64,000 nt of DNA from the NCBI RefSeq assembly GCF_001434335.1, contig NZ_AZFM01000003.1:1-64000 (forward strand). The letters run 5' to 3'. Shown in pieces: positions 9,297 to 19,955 of the stretch (the stretch's first letter is position 1; every line of letters begins with the position of its first letter). The notes beneath the pieces were generated by a model. It was not told where the DNA came from. It saw only the letters and a program-made list of their open reading frames with translations, and searched no databases. The stretch is from Lactobacillus kalixensis DSM 16043 (lineage in GTDB: Bacteria > Bacillota > Bacilli > Lactobacillales > Lactobacillaceae). A program made the position numbers and the translations under genes.

Positions 9297-10591
9297 TGAT
9301 TTCAACCTTGAAGAACGCCTTTAAGGATAGAGAGATTAGAAACAAGATTTGGTTCACTCTTTTTATTCTTTTGTTATATCGGATCGGTGCTAACATTACC
9401 GTTCCTGGTGTAAATGCAAAGGCGATCACTCAAGTTGCACAAACTGGTTTAGTTCCAATGCTTGATACTGTTACTGGTGGTGGGCTAGACAATTATTCAA
9501 TCTTTTCACTAGGTGTTTCTCCATACATCACAGCGCAAATTGTTATTCAATTGCTACAAATGGATATTGTACCTACTTTAGTTGAATGGGGAAAACAAGG
9601 TGAAGTTGGACGTCGTAAGACCAATCAAGTAACCAGATATTTAGCGCTGGTTATTGCATTCGTACAAAGTATTGGTATTACACTTGGGTTCAATGCTTTA
9701 ACTCAGATGGGTTTGGTTAAGAATCAAACACCACAAACTTATATTGAAATAGCCATCATTATGACAGGTGGTACTATGTTGCTTAACTGGCTCGGTGATG
9801 AAATCACTGATAAAGGTTTAGGTAATGGTATTTCTGTGATCATTTTCGCTGGTATTATCGCAAGATTTCCAGCTGGAATGTATGACATTTATAAAGAAGA
9901 AATTGTTAACACCAGTGCTAGTGATCGTTGGCAAGGTATTTTGTTCTTCATCGCGGTAATCGTTGCGATTCTTTTGATTACGCAATTCGTTACCTGGGTT
10001 GAACAAGCTGTTCGTCGTATTCCTATTCAATATACTAGAAGAGCGACTATCAGCGGGTCAGAAAGTTTTCTACCTTTAAAGGTTAACGTATCTGGAGTTA
10101 TTCCGGTTATTTTTGCCAGTTCGTTCATCGTTACTCCGGCAACAATCTTAATGGCTTTCCAGAAAAACCATGGAGATGCTCAATGGTATAAAGTTTTAAC
10201 TACCATTTTTAGTATGCAAACTACTCCTGGTGTTATCATTTATACTCTTTTGATTGTTTTATTCACTTTCTTCTACGCTTTCGTTCAGGTAAATCCTGAA
10301 AAGCTTGCTGAAAATTTGCAAAAACAGGGAGCATATATCCCAAGCGTATGGCCAGGGAAAGATACACAGGATTATGTTTCAAGATTATTAATGCGGTTAT
10401 CAACTGTAGGTGCACTATTCTTAGGTTTAGTTGCCTTGATACCACAGCTTGCTACTAATTTCTGGAACCTACCTAGTTCGATCGGACTTGGTGGTACTAG
10501 TTTATTGATTGTTATCGGTGTCGTTTTGGAATTATCTCGTCAAATCAATGGTTTATTGATGAAGAGAGAATATGTTGGATTCATCAGATAG
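9296..10591 (+). CDS. secY: Protein translocase channel subunit SecY
   Basis: SecY, 431 residues, the membrane channel for Sec-dependent secretion and membrane insertion, working with SecE (39394-39564), SecG and SecA. About ten hydrophobic segments are visible, with the plug region near residue 65 and the cytosolic loop around PIQYTRR near residue 242. Expression is coupled to rplO by overlap; adk follows 9 bases later. Confidence 0.98.
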   Translation: MISTLKNAFKDREIRNKIWFTLFILLLYRIGANITVPGVNAKAITQVAQTGLVPMLDTVTGGGLDNYSIFSLGVSPYITAQIVIQLLQMDIVPTLVEWGKQGEVGRRKTNQVTRYLALVIAFVQSIGITLGFNALTQMGLVKNQTPQTYIEIAIIMTGGTMLLNWLGDEITDKGLGNGISVIIFAGIIARFPAGMYDIYKEEIVNTSASDRWQGILFFIAVIVAILLITQFVTWVEQAVRRIPIQYTRRATISGSESFLPLKVNVSGVIPVIFASSFIVTPATILMAFQKNHGDAQWYKVLTTIFSMQTTPGVIIYTLLIVLFTFFYAFVQVNPEKLAENLQKQGAYIPSVWPGKDTQDYVSRLLMRLSTVGALFLGLVALIPQLATNFWNLPSSIGLGGTSLLIVIGVVLELSRQINGLLMKREYVGFIR

Positions 10592-10600
10592 GAAAGAAAA

Positions 10601-11257
10601 ATGATTAACTTAATTCTTTTAGGTTTACCAGGTGCAGGTAAAGGCACAGCGTCTGAACAAATTGTTGATAAATATCATTTAACACATATCTCAACTGGGG
10701 ATATGTTTAGAGAAGCAATGGCAAATAAGACCAAGGTTGGTCTGGAAGCCAAGAGTTACATCGACAAAGGAAACTTGGTACCTGATGAAGTTACTGCTAA
10801 GTTAGTTGAAGAACGTTTAAGTCAACCTGACATTAAGGAAGGTTTCATCTTGGACGGTTTCCCAAGAACTACAAAGCAGGCTGAACTTTTGGAAGGTATC
10901 ACTGAAAGACTTAACAAGCCTTTAACAAATGTTATCTCACTTGAAGTTAACCCAGACATTTTAGTTGAACGTTTATCTTCAAGATTCATGTGTAAAAATT
11001 GTGGCGCAACTTATAACAAGATCTCAAAGATGCCTAAGGTTGAAGGTACTTGTGATCGTTGTGGTGGTCATGAATTTTATCAACGTGAAGATGATAAGCC
11101 AGAAGTTGTTAAGAATCGTTTGGAAGTTAACGAAAAGATGAATGCACCTTTGAAGGACTTCTATCAAAAGAAGGGTTTGCTTACTGTAATCAACGGTGAA
11201 CAAGAACCTGAAAAGGTATTTGAAGATATTGATGCGGTATTAAGTAATAACAAGTAA
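10601..11257 (+). CDS. adk: Adenylate kinase
   Basis: Interconverts ATP + AMP and 2 ADP. P-loop GLPGAGKG at residues 8-15, FPRT near residue 87, and a long LID domain carrying four cysteines (131, 134, 151, 154) that form the structural zinc site typical of Gram-positive enzymes. Length 218. It is cotranscribed with secY, the usual arrangement. Confidence 0.98.
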   Translation: MINLILLGLPGAGKGTASEQIVDKYHLTHISTGDMFREAMANKTKVGLEAKSYIDKGNLVPDEVTAKLVEERLSQPDIKEGFILDGFPRTTKQAELLEGITERLNKPLTNVISLEVNPDILVERLSSRFMCKNCGATYNKISKMPKVEGTCDRCGGHEFYQREDDKPEVVKNRLEVNEKMNAPLKDFYQKKGLLTVINGEQEPEKVFEDIDAVLSNNK

Positions 11258-11265
11258 TAGAAGGC

Positions 11266-11293
11266 TTGTATAATTATTTTTCCGTGTTATAAT
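11266..11293 (+). promoter_or_regulatory. Promoter for infA and the alpha section
   Basis: TTGTAT at 11266-11271, 16-base spacer, TATAAT at 11288-11293, with TG at 11285-11286 giving an extended -10. It lies in the 72-base gap after adk and would supply the infA-rplQ genes in addition to read-through. Confidence 0.7.
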
Positions 11294-11329
11294 TGCAAAG
11301 TATGACTGTTTAATTGCGGAGGAACAACT

Positions 11330-11551
11330 TTGGCAAAAGATGATGTCATTGAAGTAGAAGGTAAGGTAGTTGATACCTTACCTAATGCTATGTTTAAAGT
11401 TGAATTGGAAAATGGAGCTACTATTTTAGCTCACGTTTCAGGTAAGATCAGAATGCACTACATTCGCATTTTGCCAGGAGACAGAGTAACTGTAGAACTT
11501 TCTCCATATGATTTAACAAAAGGTAGAATTACGTATCGGTTTATTAAGTAA
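11330..11551 (+). CDS. infA: Translation initiation factor IF-1
   Basis: IF-1, 73 residues, an S1/OB-fold protein that binds the 30S A site during initiation. The sequence [12 protein letters not shown] and the [17 protein letters not shown] core are standard. The start is TTG with CGGAGGA upstream. Confidence 0.97.
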   Translation: MAKDDVIEVEGKVVDTLPNAMFKVELENGATILAHVSGKIRMHYIRILPGDRVTVELSPYDLTKGRITYRFIK

Positions 11552-11565
11552 TAACGGAGGTAAAC

Positions 11566-11682
11566 ATGAAGGTTAGACCATCTGTTAAACCAATGTGTGA
11601 ACATTGTAAAGTTATTAAGAGACATGGCCGTGTTATGGTTATTTGCCCTGCAAATCCAAAGCACAAGCAACGTCAAGGTTAA
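11566..11682 (+). CDS. rpmJ: 50S ribosomal protein L36
   Basis: L36, 38 residues, the smallest 50S protein. Cys11, Cys14, Cys27 and His33 form its zinc site, so this is the zinc-binding form. ATG with CGGAGG upstream. Order infA-rpmJ-rpsM is conserved across Firmicutes. Confidence 0.96.
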   Translation: MKVRPSVKPMCEHCKVIKRHGRVMVICPANPKHKQRQG

Positions 11683-11701
11683 AAATTAGGAGGTGCAATT
11701 T

Positions 11702-12052
11702 ATGGCACGTATTGCTGGTGTTGACTTACCAAGAGATAAAAGAGTTGTTGTAGCTCTTACATACATTTACGGTATTGGTGAACCAACAGCTAAGAAGATT
11801 TGTAAAGACGCTGGTGTTTCTGAAGACATTCGTTCTAAGGATCTTACACCAGAAGACCAAGAAAAGCTTCGTGTAGAAGTTGACAAGTACCGTGTTGAAG
11901 GTGACTTGCGTCGTGAAGTAAGCATGAACATTAAGCGTTTGGTTGATATCGGTTCTTACCGTGGTATTCGTCACCGTCGTGGTCTTCCAGTTCGTGGTCA
12001 AAACACTAAGAACAATGCTCGTACTCGTAAGGGTACTAAGAGAAACCGTTAA
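11702..12052 (+). CDS. rpsM: 30S ribosomal protein S13
   Basis: S13, 116 residues, at the top of the 30S head, contacting P-site tRNA and L5. The start [14 protein letters not shown] and the C-terminal [18 protein letters not shown] tail are diagnostic. AGGAGGT at 11689-11695 fits the ATG at 11702; the in-frame GTG at 11693 lies inside that site. Confidence 0.97.
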   Translation: MARIAGVDLPRDKRVVVALTYIYGIGEPTAKKICKDAGVSEDIRSKDLTPEDQEKLRVEVDKYRVEGDLRREVSMNIKRLVDIGSYRGIRHRRGLPVRGQNTKNNARTRKGTKRNR

Positions 12053-12074
12053 TATATTATAAGGAGGTTTATAG

Positions 12075-12458
12075 ATGCCTAAAACAGCACGTAAGCGTCG
12101 TGTGAAGAAGCATGTCGAAAGCGGCGTTGCTCATATTCATTCTACGTTTAATAATACTTTAGTCATGATTACTGACGTTCAAGGTAATGCAGTTGCTTGG
12201 TCTTCAGCTGGTGCATTGGGCTTTAAGGGTAGTCGTAAGTCTACTCCATTTGCAGCTCAAATGGCAGCTGAAGCAGCAGCTAAGAGTGCAATGGACCAAG
12301 GCATGAAACATGTAGAAGTTTCTGTTAAAGGTCCTGGTGCTGGTCGTGAATCTGCTATTAGATCACTTCAAGCAACTGGTCTTGAAATTACTGCAATTCG
12401 TGACGTTACGCCAGTTCCCCACAATGGTTCCAGACCACCAAAACGTCGTCGTGTTTAA
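12075..12458 (+). CDS. rpsK: 30S ribosomal protein S11
   Basis: S11, 127 residues, platform protein near the mRNA exit site. The motif [15 protein letters not shown] and the C-terminal [18 protein letters not shown] are present. AAGGAGG precedes the ATG. Confidence 0.98.
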   Translation: MPKTARKRRVKKHVESGVAHIHSTFNNTLVMITDVQGNAVAWSSAGALGFKGSRKSTPFAAQMAAEAAAKSAMDQGMKHVEVSVKGPGAGRESAIRSLQATGLEITAIRDVTPVPHNGSRPPKRRRV

Positions 12459-12503
12459 TTTTGTCCTAGTAAGAGGACGTTACGTTTTGAAAGGGGCCTA
12501 GTA

Positions 12504-13442
12504 ATGATTGAATTTGAAAAACCAAATATTACCGTTGTTGAACAAGAAGATTCTTACGGTAAGTTTGTTGTTGAACCACTAGAACGAGGCTTTGGTACAA
12601 CTTTGGGCAACTCTCTTCGTAGAGTATTGCTTACTTCAATTCCTGGTACAGGACTTGTTTATGTACAAATTGACGGCGTTTTACACGAGTTCTCAACAGT
12701 TCCTGGTGTACGAGAAGATGTAACCAAGATTATTCTGAACTTAAAGAAACTTGAATTGAAGTCTCTTTCAGATGAACAAAAGGTTATTGAATTGGACGTT
12801 GAAGGTCCAGCCACAGTAACTGCTGATGATCTTAAGGTTGATTCTGACGTTCAAGTTTTGAATCCAGACCAATATATTTGCTCCATTGCTGAAGGTGGAC
12901 ATTTGCACATGCAGATCGCAGTTAAGAACGGTCGTGGTTATGTTGCTGCAAATGACAATAAGAGTGATGACATGCCAATTGGTGTTATTCCAGTAGATTC
13001 ATTGTTCTCACCAATTAAGAAGGTTAACTACCAAGTAGAAGCCACTCGTGTTGGTAAGAGAGATGACTTTGACAAGCTCACTTTTGAGATTTGGACTGAC
13101 GGTTCAATCAACCCTAATGACGCCCTTAGCTTTGCTGCTAAAATTTTAGTTGAACACTTCAAAGTATTTGAATCAGCTGATGCAAGTACTAAGTTTAACG
13201 AAGTAATGGTGGAAAAAGAAGACGACAAGAAAGAGAAGAAACTCGAAATGACTATTGAAGAGTTAAATCTTTCAGTTCGTTCATATAACTGCTTAAAGCG
13301 TGCAGGTATTAATACTCTTCAAGAATTGACTGACAAGAGTGAATCAGATATGATGCGTGTACGTAATTTGGGACGTAAATCATTAGAAGAAGTTAAGAAT
13401 AAATTAAACGACTTAGGACTTTCACTTCGTCAAGAAGATTAA
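12504..13442 (+). CDS. rpoA: RNA polymerase alpha subunit
   Basis: RpoA, 312 residues. The N-terminal domain (about 1-230) dimerises and assembles beta and beta-prime; a charged linker ([10 protein letters not shown]) leads to the C-terminal domain (about 245-312), which has the [14 protein letters not shown] and [11 protein letters not shown] helix-hairpin-helix motifs that contact UP elements and activators. AAAGGGG lies upstream of the ATG. Confidence 0.98.
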   Translation: MIEFEKPNITVVEQEDSYGKFVVEPLERGFGTTLGNSLRRVLLTSIPGTGLVYVQIDGVLHEFSTVPGVREDVTKIILNLKKLELKSLSDEQKVIELDVEGPATVTADDLKVDSDVQVLNPDQYICSIAEGGHLHMQIAVKNGRGYVAANDNKSDDMPIGVIPVDSLFSPIKKVNYQVEATRVGKRDDFDKLTFEIWTDGSINPNDALSFAAKILVEHFKVFESADASTKFNEVMVEKEDDKKEKKLEMTIEELNLSVRSYNCLKRAGINTLQELTDKSESDMMRVRNLGRKSLEEVKNKLNDLGLSLRQED

Positions 13443-13470
13443 CTGAAGAAATGATAAAGGAGGCAAACTG

Positions 13471-13854
13471 ATGGCATACCGTAAATTAGGTCGCGATAGT
13501 GCACATAGAAAAGCAATGCTTAGAGAAATGACTACTCAATTGATCATCAACGAACGCATTGTTACTACTGAAGCTCGTGCTAAGGAAATCCGCAAGACTG
13601 CTGAAAAGATGATTACTCTTGGTAAGCGTGGTGACTTAGCTGCAAGAAGAAGAGCCGCAGCATTTGTACGTGATGAAGTTGCTGATATTCATGAAGAAAA
13701 TGATACAGTTGTTGTTAAGTCAGCATTGCAAAAACTTTTCTCTGATATTGCACCTCGTTACAAGGACCGCAATGGTGGTTACACCAGAATTATGAAGCTT
13801 GCTGTACCTCGTAAAGGTGACGCAGCTCCAATGGTTATCCTTGAATTAGTTTAA
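13471..13854 (+). CDS. rplQ: 50S ribosomal protein L17
   Basis: L17, 127 residues, near the tunnel exit. The start [20 protein letters not shown] and the C-terminal [12 protein letters not shown] are diagnostic. AAAGGAGG precedes the ATG. Last gene of the superoperon; an L17DE-type element follows. Confidence 0.98.
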   Translation: MAYRKLGRDSAHRKAMLREMTTQLIINERIVTTEARAKEIRKTAEKMITLGKRGDLAARRRAAAFVRDEVADIHEENDTVVVKSALQKLFSDIAPRYKDRNGGYTRIMKLAVPRKGDAAPMVILELV

Positions 13855-13884
13855 TTCAGATAACACAACTTAATAGCTATTAAG

Positions 13885-13979
13885 AATTATCCATGAAAGT
13901 GAGAATAAGCGCGATGATGATGGCGAAAGCTTAGTCTAGCTTAGATGTTTTTCATCCCTCTTCATGGATGATTTTTTTT
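13885..13979 (+). ncRNA. L17 downstream element (L17DE-type RNA) with terminator
   Basis: Immediately after rplQ a 13-bp stem (13885-13897 with 13961-13973, one G-U) encloses smaller helices: TAAGC/GCTTA at 13906-13933 and GATG/CATC at 13944-13956. A run of eight T residues follows. The L17 downstream element motif is known from 3' regions of rplQ in lactic acid bacteria and Listeria. The assignment rests on position and fold, not on a covariance search. Confidence 0.7.
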
Positions 13980-14027
13980 GCTCTTTTTTGGTACAATAGT
14001 CATAGTTTGATAATCGAGGTGGAGTTA

Positions 14028-14873
14028 GTGGAAAATATCGTTACTTTTAAAAATGTTTCCTTTACATATAGAGAAGCCAAGAAACCGGCAGTTAATAATA
14101 TTAGTTTTAGTATTAAAAAGGGTAGTTGGACTTCAATCGTTGGGCATAATGGTAGTGGTAAATCCACCATCTCAAGATTGATTAATGGCTTACTTGTTCC
14201 AGATGATAATCCAGAGACAGAAATAGTAGTTGATGGTATAAAATTATCAGATGATACAGTTTGGGATATTCGTAATAATGTTGGAATTGTTTTTCAAAAT
14301 CCAGATAATCAATTTGTCGGAGCAACTGTAGCAGATGATGTGGCTTTTGGACTTGAAAATCGTGGCATTCAACGTGACAAGATGATTGAAATTGTTGACA
14401 CAGTTCTTAAAGAAGTGAACATGAGTGACTATAAAAATTCTGAACCATCAAATTTATCTGGTGGTCAGAAACAACGTGTGGCAATTGCTGGAATCTTGGC
14501 TATTGAACCCAAGATAATTATCTTGGACGAAGCTACCTCAATGCTTGATCCTCAAGGAAAAGAACATATTATTGAATTAGTTAAAAGGATGAAACAGAAG
14601 AATGATTTAACAGTCATTTCGATTACTCATGATATCAATGAAGCTGCTAATTCCGATCAAGTTTTAGTAATTAATGACGGTAATTTGGTAACAAGTGGTA
14701 GTCCAAATGAGGTTTTTATTCAAACAAAGATGATTAATGAAGTTGGACTAGAGGAACCATTTATTTTTAAATTACAAGAAAAACTTAAGGCTGTGGGTAT
14801 TGATTTACCTCCAAATTTAGATACGGAAGAAAAGTTGGTTGATGCTTTATGTCGATTAAATTCAAAAATGTAA
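14028..14873 (+). CDS. ecfA1: ECF transporter ATPase EcfA1
   Basis: One of two ATPases of the energy-coupling module shared by many vitamin and metal S components. Walker [10 protein letters not shown] at residues 39-47, signature LSGGQKQR, Walker [13 protein letters not shown] chose GTG 14028 (281 residues) because GAGGTGGAG lies just upstream; earlier in-frame codons fall in the rplQ terminator and the promoter. A TACAAT at 13992-13997 may be its -10 box. It overlaps ecfA2 by 25 bases. Confidence 0.94.
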   Translation: MENIVTFKNVSFTYREAKKPAVNNISFSIKKGSWTSIVGHNGSGKSTISRLINGLLVPDDNPETEIVVDGIKLSDDTVWDIRNNVGIVFQNPDNQFVGATVADDVAFGLENRGIQRDKMIEIVDTVLKEVNMSDYKNSEPSNLSGGQKQRVAIAGILAIEPKIIILDEATSMLDPQGKEHIIELVKRMKQKNDLTVISITHDINEAANSDQVLVINDGNLVTSGSPNEVFIQTKMINEVGLEEPFIFKLQEKLKAVGIDLPPNLDTEEKLVDALCRLNSKM

Positions 14874-15694
14874 GCTATGTTTATTCACCAGACTCACCAT
14901 TTGAGAAAAAGGGGCTAGATAATGTTAGTTTTGAACTAAAAGAAAATTCCTTTATAACATTGGTGGGTCATACTGGTAGTGGTAAATCTACGTTGATGCA
15001 GCATTTTAATGCATTGCTCAAGCCGACTAAAGGCGAAATTGAAATAGCAGGTATGACAATTACTCCGGAAACTAGCAATAAAAATTTAAAAGAGTTGAGA
15101 AAGCATGTTAGTTTGGTTTTCCAATTTCCGGAAGCACAACTTTTTGAAAATACTGTTGTTGATGATATTGCGTTTGGCCCAAAGAACTTTGGCTATAGTG
15201 AAGAAGAAGCAAAAGATTTAGCTAGAAAATGGATTAAGAAAGTTGGTTTGCCAGAAAATATCGCTGAAAGATCCCCATTTGACTTATCGGGTGGGCAAAT
15301 GAGAAGAGTTGCTATTGCTGGGGTTATGGCGTATTCACCAGATATTCTCTGTTTAGATGAACCAGCAGCAGGCTTAGATCCTAAAGCTAAGAAGCAAATG
15401 ATGGATTTGTTTAAAGAGTATCAAGAAGAGGGACATACGGTTATTCTGGTTACTCACAATATGGATGATGTTGCTGAATATGCTGACGATGTCTTAGTCC
15501 TTGAAAAAGGTAAATTAGTTAAGCATGATAATCCAGAGAACACTTTTGCAGATTCAAATTGGGATAGAACACATTCACTTGATGAGCCAACTCCAAGTAT
15601 ATTTGCAGATAAATTGAGTGGATATCATTTTGATAAAAATCCTTTAACTTTGGATGACTTAGTTGCTGGGATTAAAAAAAATTTGAAGAGGTGA
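14849..15694 (+). CDS. ecfA2: ECF transporter ATPase EcfA2
   Basis: Second ATPase of the ECF module, 281 residues. Walker [10 protein letters not shown] at residues 40-48, signature LSGGQMRR, Walker [11 protein letters not shown]. It pairs with EcfA1 and docks on EcfT. It starts inside the end of ecfA1, and ecfT follows 4 bases after its stop. Confidence 0.95.
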   Translation: MSIKFKNVSYVYSPDSPFEKKGLDNVSFELKENSFITLVGHTGSGKSTLMQHFNALLKPTKGEIEIAGMTITPETSNKNLKELRKHVSLVFQFPEAQLFENTVVDDIAFGPKNFGYSEEEAKDLARKWIKKVGLPENIAERSPFDLSGGQMRRVAIAGVMAYSPDILCLDEPAAGLDPKAKKQMMDLFKEYQEEGHTVILVTHNMDDVAEYADDVLVLEKGKLVKHDNPENTFADSNWDRTHSLDEPTPSIFADKLSGYHFDKNPLTLDDLVAGIKKNLKR

Positions 15695-15698
15695 GAAT

Positions 15699-16496
15699 GT
15701 GAGTAAAATAATTATAGGACGGTATATCCCAGGAAATTCAATTATTTATAAATTGGATCCGCGTGGTAAACTACTTGCATGTATTCTCTTTATTTTTGTG
15801 ATTTTTCTTGCAAATAATTGGATAACGTATGGTATCATTTCGGCATTTGCTTTAATTGCTGTTGCGGCAACTAAATTGAAGCCAAAGGTATTTTGGGCTG
15901 GAGTTAAACCGCTGGTATGGCTGATTTTTTTCACCTCAATTCTGCAATTATTCTTTACTAGTGGTGGGACAGTTTACTGGAATTGGTGGATTTTCACTTT
16001 ATCTAGTTATGGAATAACAAATGCCATTTATATTTTCATTCGTTTTACTTTAATCATCTTGATTTCAACTGTAATGACCGTTACTACAATGCCACTTGAA
16101 ATAGCAGACGCGATGGAATGGCTATTAACGCCTCTGAAGCTATTTAAGGTACCAGTAGATAAAATAGCTTTAGTGATGTCAATTGCGCTAAGATTTGTCC
16201 CTACGCTTTTTGATGAAACATTAAAAATTATGAATGCACAAAGATCTCGAGGAGCAGATTTTAATGATGGTGGATTAATAAAAAGAGCGAAAGCCATCTC
16301 ACCTTTGCTGGTACCATTATTTATTAGTTCATTGGAAACGGCCGTTGACTTATCCACAGCTATGGAATCCAGAGGTTATCGTGGCAGCAGCGGTAGAAGT
16401 CGATATCGAGTACTCAGTTGGTCGAATGTCGACTGGATTAATTTAGGATTTTTTATTGCGTTAACTATATTACTATTAATATTTAGGACACATTAA
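15699..16496 (+). CDS. ecfT: ECF transporter transmembrane scaffold EcfT
   Basis: 265 residues with several hydrophobic segments and the two C-terminal XRG coupling motifs (RSRGADF and ESRGYRG) that transmit ATPase movement. Known role: scaffold that exchanges S components. GTG start with GAGGTGAG upstream. A candidate S component for this module lies at 57812 in the window. Confidence 0.95.
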   Translation: MSKIIIGRYIPGNSIIYKLDPRGKLLACILFIFVIFLANNWITYGIISAFALIAVAATKLKPKVFWAGVKPLVWLIFFTSILQLFFTSGGTVYWNWWIFTLSSYGITNAIYIFIRFTLIILISTVMTVTTMPLEIADAMEWLLTPLKLFKVPVDKIALVMSIALRFVPTLFDETLKIMNAQRSRGADFNDGGLIKRAKAISPLLVPLFISSLETAVDLSTAMESRGYRGSSGRSRYRVLSWSNVDWINLGFFIALTILLLIFRTH

Positions 16497-16497
16497 A

Positions 16498-17286
16498 ATG
16501 ACAACAAGGTACAAAATGTTGATGGCTTACGATGGCCATCTTTTTCATGGCTTTCAAATTCAACCTAATGCACGAACTGTGCAGGGAGCGATTGAGGAAG
16601 CATTAAAGAAAATGACAAAGGGGAAAAGGATAATCGTTGAAGGATCAGGGAGAACAGATGCTGGAGTCCATGCATTGGGGCAAGTGATTCAATTTGATTA
16701 CCCGGGAAATAAAATACCTGCCGATAAGATGGTCTTGGCGCTCAATTCAATGATGCCGATGGATATTATTTTTAAGGAATGTGAAATTGTCGATGATGAT
16801 TTTCATGTTCGTTATGATATTAAAGGTAAGTGGTATCGATATCGCATGAGCTTGGATCACTTTGTTAATCCATTTAAAAGATTTTATACCGGGCATTATC
16901 CATATCCAATTGATGTGGAAAAGATGCAAGAAGCAGCAAAGGATCTGTTAGGTACACATGACTTTACCAGCTTTGCGGCAAGTGGTGGACAAATTGTTGA
17001 TAAAGTCAGAACGATGTATTATGTGAATATTGAAAAAAATGAAGAGGAAAATGAATTAATTTTTGATTTCATTTGTTCAGGTTTTTTATATAACATGGTG
17101 CGAATCTTGGTTGCAATGCTATTAGAAATCGGCAGTGGTAAACGTCCAGTTGACGATATTCCGCGGGTGATTGCAGCTAAGAATCGATTAGAAGTTCCAC
17201 AAACAGCTCAAGCAAGTGGATTATATCTTTATCATGTTTTTTATGATGAAATGCCAAAGAAATACCGGCAAGATCTTGATTTATAA
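16498..17286 (+). CDS. truA: tRNA pseudouridine synthase A
   Basis: TruA, 262 residues, makes pseudouridine at positions 38-40 of tRNA anticodon arms. The catalytic Asp is D54 in [15 protein letters not shown]. The ATG is one base after the ecfT stop, so it is cotranscribed with the ECF genes. No good ribosome binding site is visible, which suggests coupling to ecfT translation. Confidence 0.96.
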   Translation: MTTRYKMLMAYDGHLFHGFQIQPNARTVQGAIEEALKKMTKGKRIIVEGSGRTDAGVHALGQVIQFDYPGNKIPADKMVLALNSMMPMDIIFKECEIVDDDFHVRYDIKGKWYRYRMSLDHFVNPFKRFYTGHYPYPIDVEKMQEAAKDLLGTHDFTSFAASGGQIVDKVRTMYYVNIEKNEEENELIFDFICSGFLYNMVRILVAMLLEIGSGKRPVDDIPRVIAAKNRLEVPQTAQASGLYLYHVFYDEMPKKYRQDLDL

Positions 17287-17390
17287 TTGACTTTTTCCTA
17301 AAAAGGACGTACTCTAGTATAGTATGTTTGTCCACGATAGGCCCCGGAAACTTATTGTTTTCAAACTGCAAATAAACGGAGGAATTTAAA
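17287..17390 (+). promoter_or_regulatory. rplM promoter region and L13 leader candidate
   Basis: TTGACT at 17287-17292 and the AT-rich TAGTATAGTAT at 17315-17325 suggest a promoter, but no pair has ideal spacing. Downstream, GTTTG at 17326-17330 can pair with CAAAC at 17362-17366 just ahead of the CGGAGGA site. An L13 autoregulatory leader is known before rplM in low-GC Gram-positives. This is a candidate by position and simple pairing. Confidence 0.45.
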
Positions 17391-17834
17391 TTGCGTACTA
17401 CACCATTAGCAAAATCTAGTGAAATCGAACGTAAGTGGTACATTATTGATGCAACAGACGTATCTTTAGGTCGTCTTTCAACTGCTGTAGCCACTATTTT
17501 GAGAGGTAAGAACAAGCCTCAATATACACCAAATGTTGATACTGGTGACAATGTCATTGTTATCAACGCTTCAAAGATTAAGTTGACTGGTAAGAAGACT
17601 ACTGATAAGTTCTACCACCACCACTCATCATGGCGTGGCGGCTTGAAGTCAGTATCATACGGCGAATTGCTTGCTAATAACCCAGTTAAGATGGTTGAAA
17701 TCTCAGTTAAGGGTATGCTTCCAAAGAACACTCTTGGTCACCAAGAATTCTTGAAGATGCACGTTTATGCTGGTGAAGATCACAAGCATGAAGCACAAAA
17801 GCCTGAAAAGTTAGATATTAACAAATTAATCTAG
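17391..17834 (+). CDS. rplM: 50S ribosomal protein L13
   Basis: L13, 147 residues, an early 50S assembly protein. The motifs [18 protein letters not shown] and the C-terminal [20 protein letters not shown] are diagnostic. TTG start with CGGAGGA upstream. Pairs with rpsI, 10 bases downstream. Confidence 0.97.
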   Translation: MRTTPLAKSSEIERKWYIIDATDVSLGRLSTAVATILRGKNKPQYTPNVDTGDNVIVINASKIKLTGKKTTDKFYHHHSSWRGGLKSVSYGELLANNPVKMVEISVKGMLPKNTLGHQEFLKMHVYAGEDHKHEAQKPEKLDINKLI

Positions 17835-17844
17835 GAGGTTAAAA

Positions 17845-18240
17845 ATGGCACAACAAGCTGCATACATCGGTACTGGTCGCCGCAAGGATTCAGTTGCGCG
17901 TGTTCGTTTAGTACCAGGTAACGGTAAGATTACTGTTAACGGTAAAGATGTTGACGTATACATTCCATTCCCTAACTTAGTTAAGGATTTAAAGCAACCT
18001 TTGACATTAACTGAAACTGACGGTCAATACGACGTTCGCGTTAATGTTAACGGTGGTGGTTTCTCAGGTCAAGCTGGAGCTATCCGTTTGGGTATCGCTC
18101 GTGCACTTCTTGATGTAGACCCAGATTTCCGTGGTCCACTTAAGAAGGCAGGTTTCTTGACTCGTGACCCAAGAATGAAGGAAAGAAAGAAGCCAGGTTT
18201 GAAGAAGGCCCGTAAAGCTTCTCAATTCTCAAAGCGTTAA
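17845..18240 (+). CDS. rpsI: 30S ribosomal protein S9
   Basis: S9, 131 residues; its C-terminal tail ending SKR reaches the P-site tRNA anticodon loop. The motifs [17 protein letters not shown] and [20 protein letters not shown] are standard. AGGAGG overlaps the end of rplM. A terminator follows. Confidence 0.98.
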   Translation: MAQQAAYIGTGRRKDSVARVRLVPGNGKITVNGKDVDVYIPFPNLVKDLKQPLTLTETDGQYDVRVNVNGGGFSGQAGAIRLGIARALLDVDPDFRGPLKKAGFLTRDPRMKERKKPGLKKARKASQFSKR

Positions 18241-18260
18241 TATTTTATATTACGTTTATC

Positions 18261-18293
18261 AAAAAGCATTCGCATCATTGCGAGTGCTTTTTT
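18261..18293 (+). terminator. Terminator after rplM-rpsI
   Basis: AAAAAGCATTCGCA pairs with TGCGAGTGCTTTTTT (one G-U) around a short loop. It ends the rplM-rpsI unit. Confidence 0.85.
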
Positions 18294-18358
18294 GCGCGCA
18301 AAAAAGTATACAAATACAAAGAAATGCCGTTAACATATCCAAGAATAGCCTTATTTAG

Positions 18359-18367
18359 TGGTATAAT
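18359..18367 (+). promoter_or_regulatory. Extended -10 promoter of the peptide transporter gene
   Basis: TGGTATAAT at 18359-18367. No good -35 box is visible, which is common for extended -10 promoters. Confidence 0.6.
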
Positions 18368-18411
18368 AAAACTTTATTGCTTGCCAATAAATAAGAAGGG
18401 AGTTTTTCTTT

Positions 18412-19905
18412 TTGGAAAAACAAAATATAGATACAGCTTTTTTCGGACAACCTAAAGGGTTATCCACACTATTCTTCACTGAAATGTGGGAACGTTTCAG
18501 TTACTACGGCATGCGTGCTATTTTACTATTCTACATGTACTACGCAGTCACTAAGGGTGGTTTGGGAATGGATCAAACCACCGCTGCTTCGGTCATGTCG
18601 ATTTACGGCTCGCTGGTTTATTTGTCAGCCCTAGTTGGGGGCTGGCTTTCAGACAGAGTATGGGGTTCAAGAAAAACTGTCTTTTATGGCGGTGTTCTAA
18701 TCATGCTAGGTCACATCGTTTTGGCATTGCCAGCAGGTATCGGCGCCTTATATAGTTCAATTGCTTTAATTGTGGTTGGTACCGGATTATTGAAACCTAA
18801 TGTTTCTGATATGGTTGGTGGACTTTATTCAGTTGAAGATCGCCGCAGAGATGCTGGGTTCAGTATTTTCGTCTTCGGAATCAACCTTGGTTCGTTTATT
18901 GCTCCATTACTTGTTCCATGGGCGAGTGAGGGCTTCGGTTTCCATGCTTTTGGCAATGAATTAAATTTCCACGCCGGATTCTCGTTAGCTGCAGTCGGAA
19001 TGTTTTTCGGTCTTGTACAATATGTCTTAGGTGGTAAAAAGTACCTGCCAACTAGCAGTTTGGAACCAAACGATCCAATCGATCGAGGCGATTTACTCAG
19101 AATTGTGAAATGGGTCGTTATCATTCTAATTGCAATTGCGGCATTCTTAGCTGCTTTAGCTGGTGTTGGTCAATTAAACATTAACAACGTCATCACCATG
19201 TTAACTATTTTGGCAATTGCGTTGCCAATCTACTACTTCGTAACTATGTTACGTAGTCCAAAGGTTACTAAGATTGAGCGCTCACGTGTCAAAGCTTATA
19301 TTCCACTATTCTTTGCTGCAGCTATTTTCTGGGGAATTGAAGAATCAGGTTCAGTTGTTTTGGCATTATTTGCTGAACAAAGAACTGTGCTTCACATTGG
19401 TAATTGGCATTTTGCAGCCGCTAACTTCCAATCACTTAATCCATTATTCATCATGATTTTAACGCCAGTCTTTGTTTGGCTGTGGGAACACTGGAAGAAG
19501 CAACCATCTGCTCCAGGTAAATTTGCTGCCGGACTTGTTTTTGCCGGTTTATCATACATGTGGATGGCAATACCTGGGATGCTTTACGGTACAAGCGGTA
19601 GAGTAAGTCCTTGGTGGCTAGTTGGTTCATGGTTTATTGTTGAAATTGCAGAAATGTTGATTTCACCAATTGGGTTATCTATCACCACTAAACTTGCACC
19701 TAATGCTTATCGTTCTCAAATGATGAGTATGTGGTTCATGGCAGATGCTACAGGACAAGCCATTAATGCTCAAATCGTTAAGTTCTACTCAACTAATACT
19801 GAAGTTCAATACTTCATGGCAATTGGCTTGGTTAGTGTAATTTTCGGTGTAATCATGTTCTTATTAGTTAAGAATATTAATACCTTAATGGAAGGTGTAC
19901 ATTAA
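18412..19905 (+). CDS. dtpT: Proton-coupled di-/tripeptide transporter (POT family)
   Basis: 497 residues with about 12-14 hydrophobic segments. The EMWERFSYYGMRA N-terminal motif and the FGINLGS motif are typical of the POT/PTR2 family, which imports di- and tripeptides with protons. Lactobacilli depend on this for amino acid supply, together with peptidases such as PepC at 27734. TTG start with AAGGGAG upstream. Single-gene unit between a promoter and a shared terminator. Confidence 0.93.
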   Translation: MEKQNIDTAFFGQPKGLSTLFFTEMWERFSYYGMRAILLFYMYYAVTKGGLGMDQTTAASVMSIYGSLVYLSALVGGWLSDRVWGSRKTVFYGGVLIMLGHIVLALPAGIGALYSSIALIVVGTGLLKPNVSDMVGGLYSVEDRRRDAGFSIFVFGINLGSFIAPLLVPWASEGFGFHAFGNELNFHAGFSLAAVGMFFGLVQYVLGGKKYLPTSSLEPNDPIDRGDLLRIVKWVVIILIAIAAFLAALAGVGQLNINNVITMLTILAIALPIYYFVTMLRSPKVTKIERSRVKAYIPLFFAAAIFWGIEESGSVVLALFAEQRTVLHIGNWHFAAANFQSLNPLFIMILTPVFVWLWEHWKKQPSAPGKFAAGLVFAGLSYMWMAIPGMLYGTSGRVSPWWLVGSWFIVEIAEMLISPIGLSITTKLAPNAYRSQMMSMWFMADATGQAINAQIVKFYSTNTEVQYFMAIGLVSVIFGVIMFLLVKNINTLMEGVH

Positions 19906-19909
19906 TAAA

Positions 19910-19943
19910 AAAAGGAGACGTCCAACGCGGATGCCTCCTTTTA
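19910..19943. terminator. Bidirectional terminator between convergent genes
   Basis: AAAAGGAG...GTCC pairs with GGAT...CTCCTTTT (14-bp stem with one mismatch and one G-U) and is flanked by A and T runs, so it can serve both dtpT and the minus-strand gene ending at 19956. Confidence 0.8.
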
Positions 19944-19955
19944 AAATACCTAATT

